Shown piece by piece: positions 1 through 13,221 of a DNA stretch of 64,000 nt. Within the stretch, counting starts at the first letter, position 1, and each line of letters starts with the position of its first letter. Source of the DNA: Sorex araneus (lineage: Eukaryota > Chordata > Mammalia > Eulipotyphla > Soricidae); the NCBI RefSeq assembly GCF_027595985.1, contig NC_073312.1, positions 10,972,926 to 11,036,925 on the forward strand, written 5' to 3'. Below the pieces are notes generated by a model, which did no database searches, was not told the DNA's origin, and saw only the letters and a list, made by a program, of their open reading frames with translations. The position numbers were made by a program, and so were the translations under genes.

Positions 1-1199
1 TACCATTTGTACCTTTAAGTCCTGGCACATCATTTTTTATTTCATCCAATCTGCTTACTGTTGAAGAAAAGGGATTTTGAACCATTGCCACACAGCACAT
101 TTATGTGTGAAACAGGGTTCATTTGTATGGTGGAAAGTATATCATTTTGACATTTATTTGCAATATTAATTGTATATATTGATTCCAATTTTTTCAGAAA
201 GTGTAAATTTATTATAAATACTACCCGTGATGACCTTACTTTTGGTGAGACTATTCTTCTACAGGACTTGAAAACACTTTGGAGTCAGTTCATGGGTTTT
301 TAAATTCAGAAAGACAACATATGCTGTAATATTAAATTAAAATTCCATAATCAGTTGCTCCTTCAAGGAGAAACTCAAGCAGGAAATGTATTTTTTTAAA
401 TGTTGTCTCTTAGCTGTCAAATTACAAATGAATGAGCGTTCACAATCAACTCTACTTGTCTTTGTAACTCATTTCTCCTGTTTGATCTTAACCCTAATGT
501 AAATGTCACGTGGAAAGTTATCTTTAGGCTTTTCCGAACATTGCTTGTTTGCTCAGTAATCATGAGAGTAGCTTATTTCCAAGTTCTCTCCCCTCCCCGC
601 TTATACAGCACTTCTCACAAACCAACAGGGAGAGCTTTGGGGTTTGAAATGGCTTAGTAAGAAGCCTTATAAGGAACACCTTAGTTTAGCAAACCAGGAG
701 CTCTAAGTACTGCCGACCTAAAATCCTGGAAGATCTTAAGAAAGATGAAGGGGGACTTCAGGTTCTTTACAATAGGTGAGATACTTTCTGGTTTTGAAAG
801 GGGAAACAGGATTGAGACTGGACAGTAAATGTGACCTCAAAGGAGAACTGGAGAGGACTACTCCAAAAAGAAGTCCCCTCTGGGAAAGAAAATGGGAATC
901 TAGAGTCTATCCTTTTGCTTGCTCAAAAGTATAGGTTGATTTTTTTTCCCTTTGCACATAGAATCATTTCAAAAATGACCTCATATGATTCAGTGCTTGC
1001 ATTTTTATTAGCACCGATTGTGTGATCATGCAAAAGGCCCTGGGGAGGGTTGGGGGGGAGACAGAATGAGAGAGGTGACCCTGGGAATTAAGAGACCTCT
1101 CATGTGGTTCAACAAAAAGTGAATCTATGAAACACTATGAACACTATGAAAACAAAGAAGGCTAAGTATCCACAAAATTATATAGTAAAAATGCCTGAA
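1..1199. other. 5' flanking DNA, nothing recognised
   Basis: This is AT-rich sequence with no supportable exon, RNA gene or repeat. The open frames are short and unlike known proteins. Confidence 0.6.
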
Positions 1200-1985
1200 A
1201 TGTGTATGAGAGGGGAAATAAATACCTTTTTAGGAGAATGGGAGAAGACTTCCTAAGGGATGGGGCATTTGAGTTGCTGGAAGGGTGGGTAGAGAGATGG
1301 ATGGAAGAGCATTCAGCCATTGCTAGAAGAAGATGGCGAATTTGTAACACGTGGTCTGGTCTATAGGGAACATAAAAGATTTGGAATAGAGAAGAGGAAG
1401 CCAGACTAGAAAAGGATGTTGAAGTCAAACCATGCCAGGCAGGTCTTAAGAGACAAAACCTGAAGTGACTCTTTGTAGACACTGAAAGGCCCCTAAGTAT
1501 TCTTGGGTAGGACAGTTAAGGAGCCTCATTAGAATCTAGGAAGTTCCTGGCAGCATTGTTTTTCTCATACTTGACAATTGGGACCCACAGGAAAGAGATG
1601 ATCTGGTAGAAGTATTGCTCTTGGAATGGGGGCAGCTGGACTGGAGGGATGGGGAGCTAAAAGAAACATGGCAGAAGTCAACCATCATGTCTCACTCACT
1701 TCCTGAGAGCTCAGGGGAGGGGTTGAGCCTGGGTAAGGAGAGGGTGGGTGGGAGCTGATGTTTCCGCGGTATGTTGACTTCAGGTTTCCGGTGTGAGATT
1801 TAGGAGTGTCCAGCAGACAGCTGGAACTGTGGTTGGGAGAGAAAAGGGAAATAAGATAAAGTTTTGGGAGTCGGCCACAGAGGTGAAGGTTGAAGCTGTG
1901 AGAATGGATGAGATCACCAAGGAAAATCCAGATGGAGGGAGAACGGGGCTAAGCACAGAGGAAACGAAAAGTGGAAGGGGGAAAT
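1200..1985 (+). repeat. Old interspersed mammalian repeat, family not named
   Basis: The order of phrases matches an ancient repeat common across mammals: a stretch on adding weight of inserted copies, then GTTGACTTCAGG, a GTGTCCAGCAGACAG segment, and an end reading GGATGAGATCACCAAGG. I recall this consensus but cannot assign the family name reliably. Open frames at 1162-1482 (minus) and 1793-1987 (plus) lie in it and are not genes. Confidence 0.5.
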
Positions 1986-2382
1986 AAAGTGTGTGGAAGT
2001 CTGGGAGTGCCAGAGAGGGCTATAAAATAATGAGGGTCCCACAAACAAAAGCCTATTATTTGCAGCCGAAAGAGACCTGTGAGATCCGTCAGACCAATCT
2101 TTTCATTTGACGGGAAGCAGAAGCTCAACACATCAAATTATAGCCAGTTTACAGCTGTATTCTGGGCTCTGCTGAGTCTGAGATGTAAGTGTGTTTGTGC
2201 TCTCGTCTGCTCATCTCCTAGTTCCACACCTGTTTTCTCAAGATCATTTATAAAATTATATACTGAATTTCAGGTTAGGATTTTTTTTAAATTGAAACAT
2301 ATTTTGAGTTTGGGTCAGAACTCCAAAACTGGGTTTGGGCTATCGAGTGAATATGTGCCAAACACTCTCTCACAATGCATGT

Positions 2383-2580
2383 AGTACCATGGTTAAGGGC
2401 TTGGGAACCAGGTTCCTGGGCTCCGCTCTTCGTTCCTCCTGGTAGCATCGCTTTAAACAAACTACTTAAATTTCCCAGATTGTGTCCTCAGCTGTGAATG
2501 AGATAATAACAATATTCCCCTCAAAGTCAATATATGTAGAACTCTTCAAATACTACTTAGCATCTATTAATTAGGAATCA
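2383..2580 (+). repeat. MIR-type SINE relic
   Basis: It begins with the MIR-like head (TACCATGGTTAAGGGCTTGG) and continues into the MIR core-like segment with ATGAGATAATAAC. It is strongly diverged, as expected for this ancient family. Confidence 0.6.
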
Positions 2581-3483
2581 CTATGTTAGCATTAGCTATT
2601 ATTTTGTGAAGTAGTCTAAATGAGGGTCAGCATATAATTTATTGTTCAAGCGGGGATATTTTTCAGTAGAACCATGTGGAGCCATATGGGTGCCTGAGGC
2701 AATAGGAGAACTCAAGAATACTGATCTATCTTTTATTTAAATTTTTTGTGTTTGGCTAATCATGTCTTATTTCCTACTGATTTATTTTTTAATTTGCCTT
2801 AAAATATGATTTAACTCTATTACTGAGTTCCCTTACCATAAATTGTGTACTATCGGCTCATCCCCCTACTTCTGGCCTTGACGTTGGGGTGATATGAAGG
2901 AATTTTTAGAACTGTGTTAGGGAAATGGGCATAAATCACTACTTTCCTGTATACAATGAGACATACAGTCCTTCTATTTCTCAGCTAATCATATGTAGAG
3001 TTCCTCTCAATTCGTGTGTGTGTGTGTGTATGTGTGTGTGTATAGGTTGACTATCACCACCAGTGTATTCTCTACCTTTTCCAGGACATAACTGTGACTG
3101 CAGAACTATTTGGGAGCCATAGAGGACATCCAGGCATAGTGTATGAAATGCAGCTTGAAATTGAAACTGAGCCCTTAAGCCCTCACCTTAGTGTACTTCT
3201 CTGTTGGCCTCAACCTCCACTCTTTATGGCCCCCAAAACATGCCACTAAGTCCCAGTGATCAGCTTATTTTACTAGGTAAAAATAAAACAGCTTCATGCC
3301 TTAGTATTTTCTTGAGTTTTGAGGGATAACTTTAGAACTTATATCATAAGATTAAACATCAATAATGCCAATGTGTATGTGCATATATATACACATATAT
3401 GTATATAAACACAGTTAAGGACTTGAGAACTTTATATGTAAAGTAGTTTTATATAATTATATAATTTATATAATAATATAAAT
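2581..3483. other. AT-rich flank with a GT microsatellite and an AT-rich run
   Basis: A (GT)n run interrupted by TATG lies at 3013-3042, and an AT-rich run of TATA units lies at about 3380-3483. No gene or transposon was recognised. Confidence 0.6.
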
Positions 3484-3710
3484 ATAGCACAGCGGGTAAG
3501 GCATTTGCCTTGCACGCGGACTGACCCAGGTTCGATTCCTCCACCCCTCTCAGAGAGCCCAGCAAGCTACTGAGAGTATCTCACTAGCATGGCAGAGCCT
3601 GGTGCATATTTGATATGCCAAAAACAGTAACAACTAGTCTCACTCACAATGGAGACATTACTGGTGCCTGTTTGAGCAAATTGATGAGCAACAGGATGAC
3701 AGTGACAGTG
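3484..3710 (+). mobile_element. Type B tRNA-headed SINE
   Basis: It has the shared head (AGCACAGCGGGTAAGGC, then B box GGTTCGATTCC) followed by the type B body (CAGAGAGCCCAGCAAGCTAC, CAGTAACAAC, GGAGACATTACTGG) and a short CAGTG tail. The copy is inserted in AT-rich DNA. Confidence 0.85.
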
Positions 3711-5059
3711 ATTATAAATTGATAATACAAAATATTATATATCATCTACACTTATATATAAATACATAGATATATAGAACTAGATAGCAAAATGTATGGA
3801 CATTGTAGATACTTAATAGGTGTTAAGAGTTGGTGCTACTATATAATGGCAAATATTTCCATAACACCTAAGTAGATAGGTATATTAGTGCAGTGAATGC
3901 ATGAAGTTGTTGGTATTCAACATCTGGCTGATAAAAATAGTCATCCCGGATGGTGTAACCCATCACCACAACTATTACTACTATTACTCTACTACTGCTA
4001 CTGTCACTGCCACTATTGTACTGTTGCTGCTATTGCAATCGTAAATTAACCAGATAAAACCACATTAACCACTTCAGAGATTAAAAAAAGGTCAACTGGA
4101 ATTTCACGCAATTCAACCTGATGGAACAGCCTATTTCTGGCAACATTGATCTAATCCATATGGGCTGGATAATTAGCAGTTATTAGATATTAATAGTAAT
4201 AGTTATTACGATTAGAGGGGAGTCCCCACGTGCTTGGTCCCTGAAATAGAGTTCCTCAGAATTATCTGCCATGTACTTACCAGCTTTCCACGTAGTATCA
4301 TTACCCTCTGTCCACTCTGTCCCACTAACTTGTGTGTGGCTTCCCAAAGTTCCAGGTGTTGAGAGATGATTCAAATCACTAGATCACCGCCTGCCAGAGC
4401 AGAGATTTTCTCCAGAGCTCCGGAGGCTGACGCTATGTCACTTTAGAAGCTGGAAATTACTGTCCTGCTGCAAATGGTGATTTTCCTGCGTTGATAATCC
4501 CCAGATTTTCAAAAGGAAACATGTTTATTTTTAGCAGAGCCAGTGAAGTTATTGGGAATGATACATGAGGTGGTGTCAGATGTAGGGGAATGTTGTGACT
4601 CCTCCGACTTTATTCCCAGGTCCACAAGATGCAGCCCAGAGTAAGCTGAAAGGCGGCCCACACACTTGATTTTGATTTGCTGACATACACTGTGGACCCC
4701 TTCTGCTCAGACTCCCTCCATCATCCCCAGGAGAAGATAGCATTTAAAAATGTATAAGCATTATCCTCTCCGGAAACAATCTGGTTTCAGTTACAGTGTG
4801 TCGGCCAGCATGACCTTTTATATTTGTGCACTTGGAGAGAACTGGAGAGATTTGCAAACTCTTCCCTCTGTCTGTCCAAGTCATCTCTCTTGATTGCTCG
4901 GAGTCTCGTCTCTGCCCAGTATGCTTCTTCAGCCTCCCCTAGCTTCCACAGCATTTGGTCTCCAAAGCAAGTGTCTGGCTAAATGTGGGTCAAGGGTCAG
5001 AGAGTTAGAAAACGGTAGGGAGGCACGCCTTGCAGGAGGACAACTCAGTTCAGTACTCT
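3711..5059. other. 5' flank with an ACT-rich triplet stretch
   Basis: A degenerate (ACT)n-like stretch lies at about 3965-4035. The rest is ordinary noncoding sequence with no recognised gene or repeat. Confidence 0.55.
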
Positions 5060-5160
5060 CCCATCTTCCCAAGCCTGCCAGGAGTGATTCCTGAGTGCAG
5101 AGTCAAGAATAAACCCTGAGACCCACTGGATGTAGACTTTAAAACAAACAAACAAAAAAT
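5060..5160 (+). mobile_element. Type A SINE fragment, 3' half only
   Basis: The body phrase CCAGGAGTGATTCCTGAGTG and an A-rich (AAAC)n tail are present without the tRNA-like head, so this copy is 5'-truncated or decayed. Confidence 0.6.
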
Positions 5161-6267
5161 TAAAATAAAGCGGGTCCAAACTTGGGGTGTTATCAAACAG
5201 CAGAGCTACATGCCTAGAAAGTCAGTTGCCAAGAAGCTAAAGTAATAAATAGATTCAAGACTTTTCTTGAACTTTCATTAAAACCTGTGAAGCAGTAACT
5301 GGGAAGTGACTCACTGTCAGAAAGAGTGGTTGGGAGATAAGCAACCGATAGGTAAACTCTGACCTAAACACTGATTGCAAGCGTTTTCATACCAAATAAA
5401 TACGAAAACCACTTTTTTAAAGAAATGGTTATTCCAAAAGAAATATTTGAAACTTACCTAACATATTTTGAGGCTCAGTCCTTGCTTTACTAATTCGATA
5501 GCTCTCATTTTTATTTTTTTGATAGCTCTCATTTTTTTATCTCATTTATATTTAACACCCACTCTTGGAAAATTTAAAGTATACCATAAAGAATGCTAAC
5601 TTTGCAGTCACCAAATTGTACATTAGATCTCTAAAAGAAGAGACTTTTCTGTATGACAGAAGTCCTGTACCTTTTGACCAATATTGACCAATGGTCATTC
5701 TACAACCTCTGTTCTGTGACTGATTAGTGAGATGGTGCAGTGATTTCTCTCTGCACCTTGTTTATTTCAGTTTGCATACTATCTTCTGGGCCCACGTCTT
5801 TTATTTTAAACAATATGACTGTCTTCTTTTGATAAGAAGACAGTCTTATTGAAATATGAAAAATATTTCTTCGAATAGGACAGTCTTAATTCTTTTTCTG
5901 GGATGGAAGGGAAAGCCTTTCAAACTTTAACTTCCTCTCATCCCTAGCCCTCTACACCTCTTGCTCTATATCCCCATCTTTCTTCCCTATTCTCTGGCTA
6001 AAGTATTGATTATGCATCACTCTCAGCCTTTGGATTTCTCTAAACACAGACTATGAACTATATCTATTTGTTCTCAGGTTCCAGAACTCACTCTAAAGAA
6101 TGGCTTTCTTCCAAGAGCGTGGGGTGCTCAATATCTCTTGGTCTGACTTTGGTTGGGTTTGCCCTTCCAGAAAGAAGTATTCTCACTTCTGAGAAGAGCA
6201 CTTTCAGAAGAATAACCCTCAAGCTTCTTGGGGATATGTATCTAACCATTTCACCACAAAAAAAAGG
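5161..6267. other. 5' flank with a short tandem duplication
   Basis: A 24-nt unit starting GATAGCTCTC is duplicated in tandem at 5497-5543. Nothing else was recognised. Confidence 0.55.
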
Positions 6268-6485
6268 TATAAGGGCAGGAGATAGTGCAATGGTTAGGGG
6301 GCTTCTCTTGCATACCCCCTACTCAGGTTTGATCCCTGGCACCACAGGGCCTCCTGAGCACTCGTGGTATGACCCTGGTGGTCTCCAGTGCCACAGGGCC
6401 TGAGCAGCACCACATCCTCAGGCTCTCACTGCCTGAGTGGTTCACCAAGTTCAGTGGGAGTAGCCCCAGATCCCCAAACACCACA
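6268..6485 (+). mobile_element. Diverged type A SINE
   Basis: It has the head-like segment (GGAGATAGTGCAATGGTTAG, GGTTTGATCCC) and then type A body remnants, partly duplicated around the phrase CACAGGGCCT. Confidence 0.55.
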
Positions 6486-6550
6486 TAGGAAATCCCTCCA
6501 ACCCCGATCAAAATGGGCATTGTTTTATTTGTAACAGTTTGTAGTCATGA

Positions 6551-6742
6551 TTATTGATTTTTTTTTTGCTTTGCCTTTCAGGTCTCACTTGGCGATGCTC
6601 AGGGGTTACTCCCTGGCTCCGCACTCAGAAATTACTCCTGCCAGTGCTTGGGGGACCATCTGGGATGCTGAGGATCAAATCCAGGTCACCACGTGCAAGG
6701 CAAATGCCCTATCAGCTCTTTATTATCACTCCGGCCTCTCAT
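6551..6742 (-). mobile_element. Type A SINE, minus strand
   Basis: Reading forward, it starts with the T-rich complement of the tail, then CAGGGGTTACTCCCTGGCTC, and ends with the complement of the head (GCAAGGCAAATGCCCTATCA and CACTCCGGCC). Confidence 0.85.
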
Positions 6743-7883
6743 AATTATTGTCTTGCTTACCATCTTTGACTTAGAAATATGTTAATTTTACACAAATGGG
6801 AATCCAGTGTTGCTTCTTTCCAAGATGCTGTTCTACGAATCATATTGATTTATTTATTCACTGACTCGATTTTATTCCTATTTTATTAAGGAAATACCCA
6901 GCACATCATAAACTCTGAAGAGCTGCAAGGTACTCAGACCTGATGGGGAGATCTATTCAAAGATGATTAAGAAACAGTTTCTACTTTCCAGAAACTTGCA
7001 ATCTGAGAAGGAAAAATAATAACTCTATACAATATGCTATAATACCAGGAAGATTGCAATACATATTATCGATGGTAAATCATTAATGTATTCAGAAAAG
7101 CATTCTTCTGAATTTCTTTAGACTCCTGAAGCCTAAAACCTTTATCTCTAATTCAAGCATTTATAAAAATTATATCCTGGCTGGCATTTTTAAATATAAT
7201 ATCATTTAGAAGTAATCTAGCCATGAAAGACTTTGATCTCCTTTCTAAAATAACCACAGCTTTCTAGTCAAAGGGTCAAGGTAACCCTAATATAATGTTG
7301 GAGAATTCTGGTACATTTTAGTGTTAAATATGAAAACTAAAGAATCGGTGCCAAAATGTCACGGTAACAAAAGGATAGGTTTATGACGGAAATAAAGAAT
7401 GTCTCAAAAAGCCAGAATGATTGCTGGCAATAATTCTTTCATCATGAAGGGGAAAAATTAATATCATCATCACTCAGTTGCGTACATAGGAATCTAACTA
7501 TTAAATAATTCCTTGACATTCCTAGGGATCAGCGTAGAGGGAAGTTATTGAAATACATTGATAAGTGATATAAATGGATATGGTAAAATAGCTAACACAA
7601 TAATCAAACAGCAGCAATTTCTTTAATTTTCCAATGTATAGCACAGCGCCTGCATGTGCTTGTTGAACACATGAACAGCATGTGGTATTTCTGATACCTG
7701 GCAAGAAACTGCCGATGTGCAACACCTTCCACCAAGTGTAACAAATATGCTTCAACCCACACTTACGAAAGGAATGATTGATTAGTAACTCCTATTGGGA
7801 GGGATTCTGTTAAGCTTTGTTGCCCAGTTATTGTCTTCAGTGCTGATGAATGTTGTGGTGGAAATATAAGATTCTAGGGGTTG
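6743..7883. other. 5' flank, possible L2-like relic near 6895-7030
   Basis: The stretch GTTTCTACTTTCCAGAAACT resembles the reverse of an L2/MIR-type 3' end, but only weakly. No gene was recognised. Confidence 0.4.
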
Positions 7884-8138
7884 GAGGACTGGAGCAATAG
7901 CACAGCTAGTAGGGCATTTGCCTTGCATGCAGCCGACCGGGGTTCGATTCCTCTGTCCCTCTCAGAGAGCCCAGCAAGCTACCAAGAGTATCCTGCCCAC
8001 ACGGCAGAGCCTGACAAGGTACCCGTGGCGTATTCGATAAGCTAAAAACAGTAACAACAAGTCTCACAATGGAGATGTTACTGGTGCCCACTCAAGCAAA
8101 TTGATGAACAACAGGATGACAGTGCTACAGTGCTACAG
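7884..8138 (+). mobile_element. Full-length type B SINE
   Basis: It has a complete head (GGACTGGAGCAATAGCACAG, B box GGTTCGATTCC) and type B body, ending with repeated CAGTGCTA units and no A-rich tail. It abuts the next SINE directly. Confidence 0.9.
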
Positions 8139-8315
8139 GGTTGGACAGCAGTATAGCAGGTAAGGGACATACCTTACACACAGTCCACCTAGGTTTGATC
8201 CCAGCACCACATATGGTCTCCCATGTACCTCCAGGAGTCATCTCTGAGCACAGAACCAGGGGTAATCCCTGAGCTCAGCCAGGTGAGGCCTCAAATTCTT
8301 AAACCGAACCAAACA
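8139..8315 (+). mobile_element. Type A SINE abutting a type B copy
   Basis: Its head begins at once after the CAGTG tail of the previous element. The body CCAGGAGTCATCTCTGAGCA and a weak A-rich end follow. Confidence 0.8.
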
Positions 8316-8455
8316 ATTTCAGGAGCACTGTCACTGGACACATTCACTTCCCCTTGTCGCCATTTGCACTCTCAGTGATCTGGCTGGAAGTTCCACAAGG
8401 GGCAGGGGACTGTCTCCAGCACCACATCCCAGCTCTGACCCAAACATCAGCCACA

Positions 8456-8625
8456 TGGGGGCAGAGAGAGAATATGGCAGTGAGGGTGTTTGCCTTGCAC
8501 ACTAGGGTCCAATTCTTGGCATCCCATATGTTTCCCTCAGCACCTCCAGGAGTGATTCCTGAATGTAGAGCCAGGAGTAATCCCTGAACATCGCTGGATG
8601 TGGCCCAAAACAAAAAAACAATAAA
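8456..8625 (+). mobile_element. Type A SINE
   Basis: It has the head core GTGTTTGCCTTGCACAC, the body CCAGGAGTGATTCCTGAATG and an (AAAC)-type A-rich tail. Confidence 0.8.
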
Positions 8626-11600
8626 ACGTGGACCGCAGAGACTACATTTCTTTAGACATGAATCTCATAATTTTTATTTGTTAGTATGATGGTGGCCTTG
8701 AGTTGCAAATATGACAATTTGAGCTAACACACAGGAAAGAAGCTCCTCTACGTCTGGTAGTTAAGCATTGAAACTTTAGTATTATTTCTATTAATTTCCT
8801 TATTCTTGCAAGGGAAATAAAAAGTATATAATTCTCTTATTCAGACTCAGAGACCAGGAATTACAGATTCAGATGCCTACAGGTTTCAAGCAGTTTATAT
8901 TTATAATTGCACGTGGCATGGCAGTTTGATATTGTCCAATAGGAAAGGGCAGGAGCTGTGAGATGCAAAATTCTATTCACCATATTAATGGTATTTGCAC
9001 ACTTACCTCTTGCTTATGGCACTCTGTGGGCACTCAGGACAGAAACTTCACCTTCTGAGTTTTCAAGAGAAGCTGGAAATAGGGATTTTCCTCTTCCATT
9101 ATCCAGTGCAGAGAGCTGCCAGTCCATGCTAAACACGGTGTTACTCCGTGGGTTTGTGACTTGGAGTCCTCAAGGTTGGTGGTTTCCCAGGTCCCTAAGC
9201 CTGACTCCCCTTCTGCTCCAAGTAAAATTGGAAGGGTCTTTGATCGGTTGCATTGGGTTTGGGAAATCATATGGTTGGAGCCAATCAAAGCCACAGAGAA
9301 AAGAGGTGACGTTGTAAGAAATAACCTGTCAAGAAGATCAGGGGCACAGAATCAAGTAGGTGCCCAGGACAAAAGTGCTGGCATTCCTGCTAACCCTATT
9401 GGTAAAACAACATGGAGGATCATTGGGTACACTTTCATTTCCGTGTTTTCCAGTAGGTTCTCTGAGGAACCACTCAAAGCCCTGAGAGTTAGGCTATTTA
9501 CACACACCTAAGAAGACAGAATGATTTCTCACAGCTAGGGGGCTCTAGCAGTCCACCTTTTAGAGAAATGGCTTCACTCTGTTTCAAGTCTAAAACTGGA
9601 CTACTCCTCATTGCCATCTCTAAATGTCAATACATGAATTTATCTAAACTATCCTACCCCTATAATAAGCCACTGATATCCTTTGTCCACACTTCTCTTG
9701 TGTTCACTTTTTCTCCTTTCCAGGCAAAAAAACGTTCCATTATAAATTGATTTCTATATAAAATTAAGGTCCTTAATATCTTACTGAAAGCAGTCTTCTA
9801 AATATCTAAATTAGGAAGTAAATTTCTATTGAAGTGGTAAACTACTGAAATGCTACTAATCATACTAAACGTTTAGGTTGGTATATTTTAACTCAATCTA
9901 GCACATCTAGGGGGACAATTACGTACAGTTGATGATAGATAACCAGAAAAATAAATTCACACTTGACAAAAATTACGTAATTTGACCATTTCGGAACCAA
10001 AACAACTTTTCAGCTTTTAGGAATACTCAACAAAAGATTTAAGTGGAGCATCTGAAGTTTTATCTACTCATCTCCCCTGCTATTTTTCTGACATTTCCAC
10101 TATCAAGACACTTCAATGTAATAATTTAGTCTTAATTCCCAGTTTCTCTTTCTTATGCCCTCCATTCTGCTCTAGGACATGTTTTAAAAGCACTTAGAGG
10201 CACTTAATGGACAGATTTAGCAAAATCTTCATCCTGTTTCCACAGCTCAGTCGCATACAAAAGCCTGAATAAACTCTTTCCTTCTCCTGCCTTCATCTCC
10301 TAAAAATATTGATTGTGGTCAGGGGGAGGGAGAAGCAAAGGGAGATTTCTCCTGTGTGAAAGCTAGATAGAAAAAAAAAATTTTTTTTTTGAATTGGTTC
10401 TTTTCAGATGCTAAATGCCCACTTCCTCTTTCTTATCAGCCACTTTAGTGTGTACAGCTGGAAATAGCAGTACTTAAACAAGTACCCACACGTATTTTCA
10501 GTTTCCTGAACATCTCAGACATCACCGTTTCCCAAATATACTGACTTCAGGAAAATAGAAAAGGCGTTTTGTTCCAGACTCTTCTTTCCAATTTGCAAAC
10601 CCAAGAGAGTTTAAGGGAAATGCGATCCACATGTTTCTGGCCATTTTTACTGAAATACATTTATTTAGAGAGCTCTTTTTTACTTCTTCTTCTTCCTTTC
10701 TGCCAGTGATTTAATGTCCTGAAGCTTTTAAAATAAATCTGGGTTCCCCCCCCCCGCTTTTTTTCCTTTTAAGCAAGAGGAATTTTCTTTAGATAAGGTT
10801 AAGTTACTATAAACCCCTTAAGATTTGACTTTGGTTTCAAATTTAAGTCACATCAGCATGATTGGGTTTTGAAATACTTCACATCATGTACTCCTTGGTC
10901 TATTTTGATCAGTTTTTCAGTTTCATTATGACATTATCTTAATTCCTTTTTACACAACAAACTGTTCTTTAAACCATCAATTTGGGAGCCTATATGGCTC
11001 AGAGTAGTCTAGGTGCTGTGAATCCATAAAAAACAAACAAACAAACAAAACAGCTGCAGGTAGGCTGCCTGTCTTCCCCAGTGGAGTTTGGAGTCTAGCA
11101 GAAGAGAGATACTGGGCAAGGGACTACAAATATGATGAGAAAATGCCAGGGAAGAGGAGATAAGGCCTCCCAGTGACCGACTAAGTGTCCTCCTAGCTAA
11201 GATCTTTAGGAAAGCACAAGAAGAGTCAAGAGGCAAAGCTCCAAAGAGGAGACAGAAGATAGTCTATGGCTAGAGCTGGAAGTGAGGGGCAAGGGGCAAG
11301 AAGAGACCAGCCAGATGCCACAGAACCCACTCAGCCTCTCCCAGTGGTTACATATTCATGGCTGCTATTAGCAGCAAAGAGGAATTTTCTAGTCTGAAGC
11401 ATCTCCCAAAGCAACCCTTGTGAACTTTTTAACCTGTGGGCCACTTGCAAGGCAAAACCAAACTTTAAAGGGTAAATGGTCCTCCAGTGAAACCCTCTAC
11501 ATGTATATATGTCTGTAATGCCCTTGATGCATGCATAGCAGAGCCTCAAATAACATCACTTTGTTCAGCATTGACCAGGAAACCTTTTTGCCCATCATCA

Positions 11601-11687
11601 ACATTATAACAAAGCAATGTTGCTCAAAGCTGCGTTATTCCAGGATCTGATTTTGTTGTGTGACCTTCTGCAGAAAGGCACAGTTTT
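8626..11687. other. 5' flank, nothing gene-like
   Basis: This is ordinary AT-rich sequence. It contains an A10T10 palindrome at 10371-10390, a C-run near 10747, an (AAAC)n run near 11030-11050 and an old L2-like or LTR-like stretch at about 11060-11240. Overlapping open frames on both strands at 8958-9511 do not resemble known proteins. Confidence 0.5.
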
Positions 11688-11848
11688 GAGGCCAGAGATA
11701 TAGTACAGAGGGTAAAGATGTGTCTGCCTTGCACAAGCCCAGCCTGGATTTGATCCCCAGCACCCCATATGGACTCCTGAGTTCCACCAGGAGTAAGCCC
11801 TGAGAATAACCTGTGTGACCCCAAAATTTAAACAAACACACAAAAAGA
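11688..11848 (+). mobile_element. Type A SINE
   Basis: It has the head (AGATATAGTACAGAGGGTAA, B-box-like GGATTTGATCC), the body CACCAGGAGTAAGCCCTGAG and an A-rich tail with AAACAAACAC. Confidence 0.85.
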
Positions 11849-12319
11849 ACACTATTACCATGAACTTCTGGACAATACAACTAGTACACACAGATATGAA
11901 TGTGAATCCATGGGTCTTTTCTATTTCTCTATCTGAAGTGGAACCCTGCTCTTGACTTAGGCACAAATTCTTCACCACCAAGATTTTAAAATAACCTTGG
12001 CTATTTCTGCCTCCAGTCTCCGTGCTTCCCCCATCACCAGACTGTGAGCAGGTTTAATAATGCTGTTTTCCTGGTTGAGAAATGACTGGGAAGGCCTTGA
12101 GGAGCCTCTGAAAGATCTACTTTGCCCAGAGTACAGAATCCAGAGGCGTCTCTGGCCCCCACTCTAGCATCCTGACCTCCTGACATTCTGTCTTCTCCCC
12201 TGTCTCCTTCTAGCGCCCCCTCCCCAACCCACTTAAGCCACCCAGGCTGGCATTCCTCTCTTCATCTTTCAGTCCCCAGGTGAAGTACTGGTTTCATAGT
12301 GTATAGGCCACTAAGTAGC
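11849..12319. other. 5' flank, nothing recognised
   Basis: This is noncoding sequence between a SINE and an LTR-like relic, with no supported feature. Confidence 0.5.
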
Positions 12320-12775
12320 AAAAACTGTTGGGAAATGATGATATTATTTGTTATGAGTTATATTGGATCCCTCTGCTCCCAAAATCTAGATAGTGGCATC
12401 CTTGTCATCTATACCTGTGAATGTGATTTTTATTAGGAAATAAGGTCTTGGCAGGGATAATCTAGTTAAAATGAATTCTTTAAGGCTGGTTCTTATCCAG
12501 TATGATAGTTATTAAAAGGAATAACTTAGATACCCATCCAGCCCCATCCCCAACCCGTCCAAACACATAAAGACAAATAACAGAAGGCCATGTGAACATG
12601 AAGACAGAGCCTGGAATTGTATATTGAAAAACCAAAAAATGCCACCATGGGTCAGATTCAGCGTCTTCAGAATTTTGGACTTCTAGCCTCCAGAATTATG
12701 AGAAAATAAATATACTTTGTTTATGTTGTAATATTTCTAGCTTGTGGCATTTTGTTGTGGCAACCTAGAGACTAA
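12320..12775 (+). mobile_element. MaLR/MLT-like LTR relic
   Basis: The 3' part reads like the end of old MaLR-type LTRs: CCATGTGAACATGAAGACAG, then CTAGCCTCCAGAATTATGAG, AATAAATATAC, and GGCAACCTAGAGACTAAATG. It is a decayed noncoding retroelement end with no internal genes attached. The family is assigned from memory. Confidence 0.5.
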
Positions 12776-13221
12776 ATGGGAAGTTAACAGTTTATTTTGG
12801 CACAAGACTTTTCACGGTCTTTCTAATATGCTAACAAGTACCCTATGTATCCAGGAGAACATAGAGAATCCAAAACTTATTTAACAGCAAAACTTTGTCC
12901 ACTAGTGCATCTTATGGGCATTGCTATTCAAGTGTTGACCCAGAACTCTGAACTTGGCAAAAGGTGAAGGAGAAGAGCAGGTATTTAATAAATGAGTAAG
13001 CAAAATTTGCCTTAAATTGTGAATAACTAGCAACCACCTCACACTCGTGGGACATTCTGCACAAAGTGAATCTGTATGTGGTAGACTTTTACCTCCTACT
13101 TGGGGTGACAGCATATTTTATTCTTTTTCTCTCAAATATCACTGTTTTCTAATTTGCTGAACAGATCCAGTGAAAAAATGAAAATTCTTAGTCCTTTGTT
13201 CATAAACTACAAAGAATTGTA
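12776..13221. other. 5' flank, nothing recognised
   Basis: No exon, RNA gene or repeat could be supported. Confidence 0.5.
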
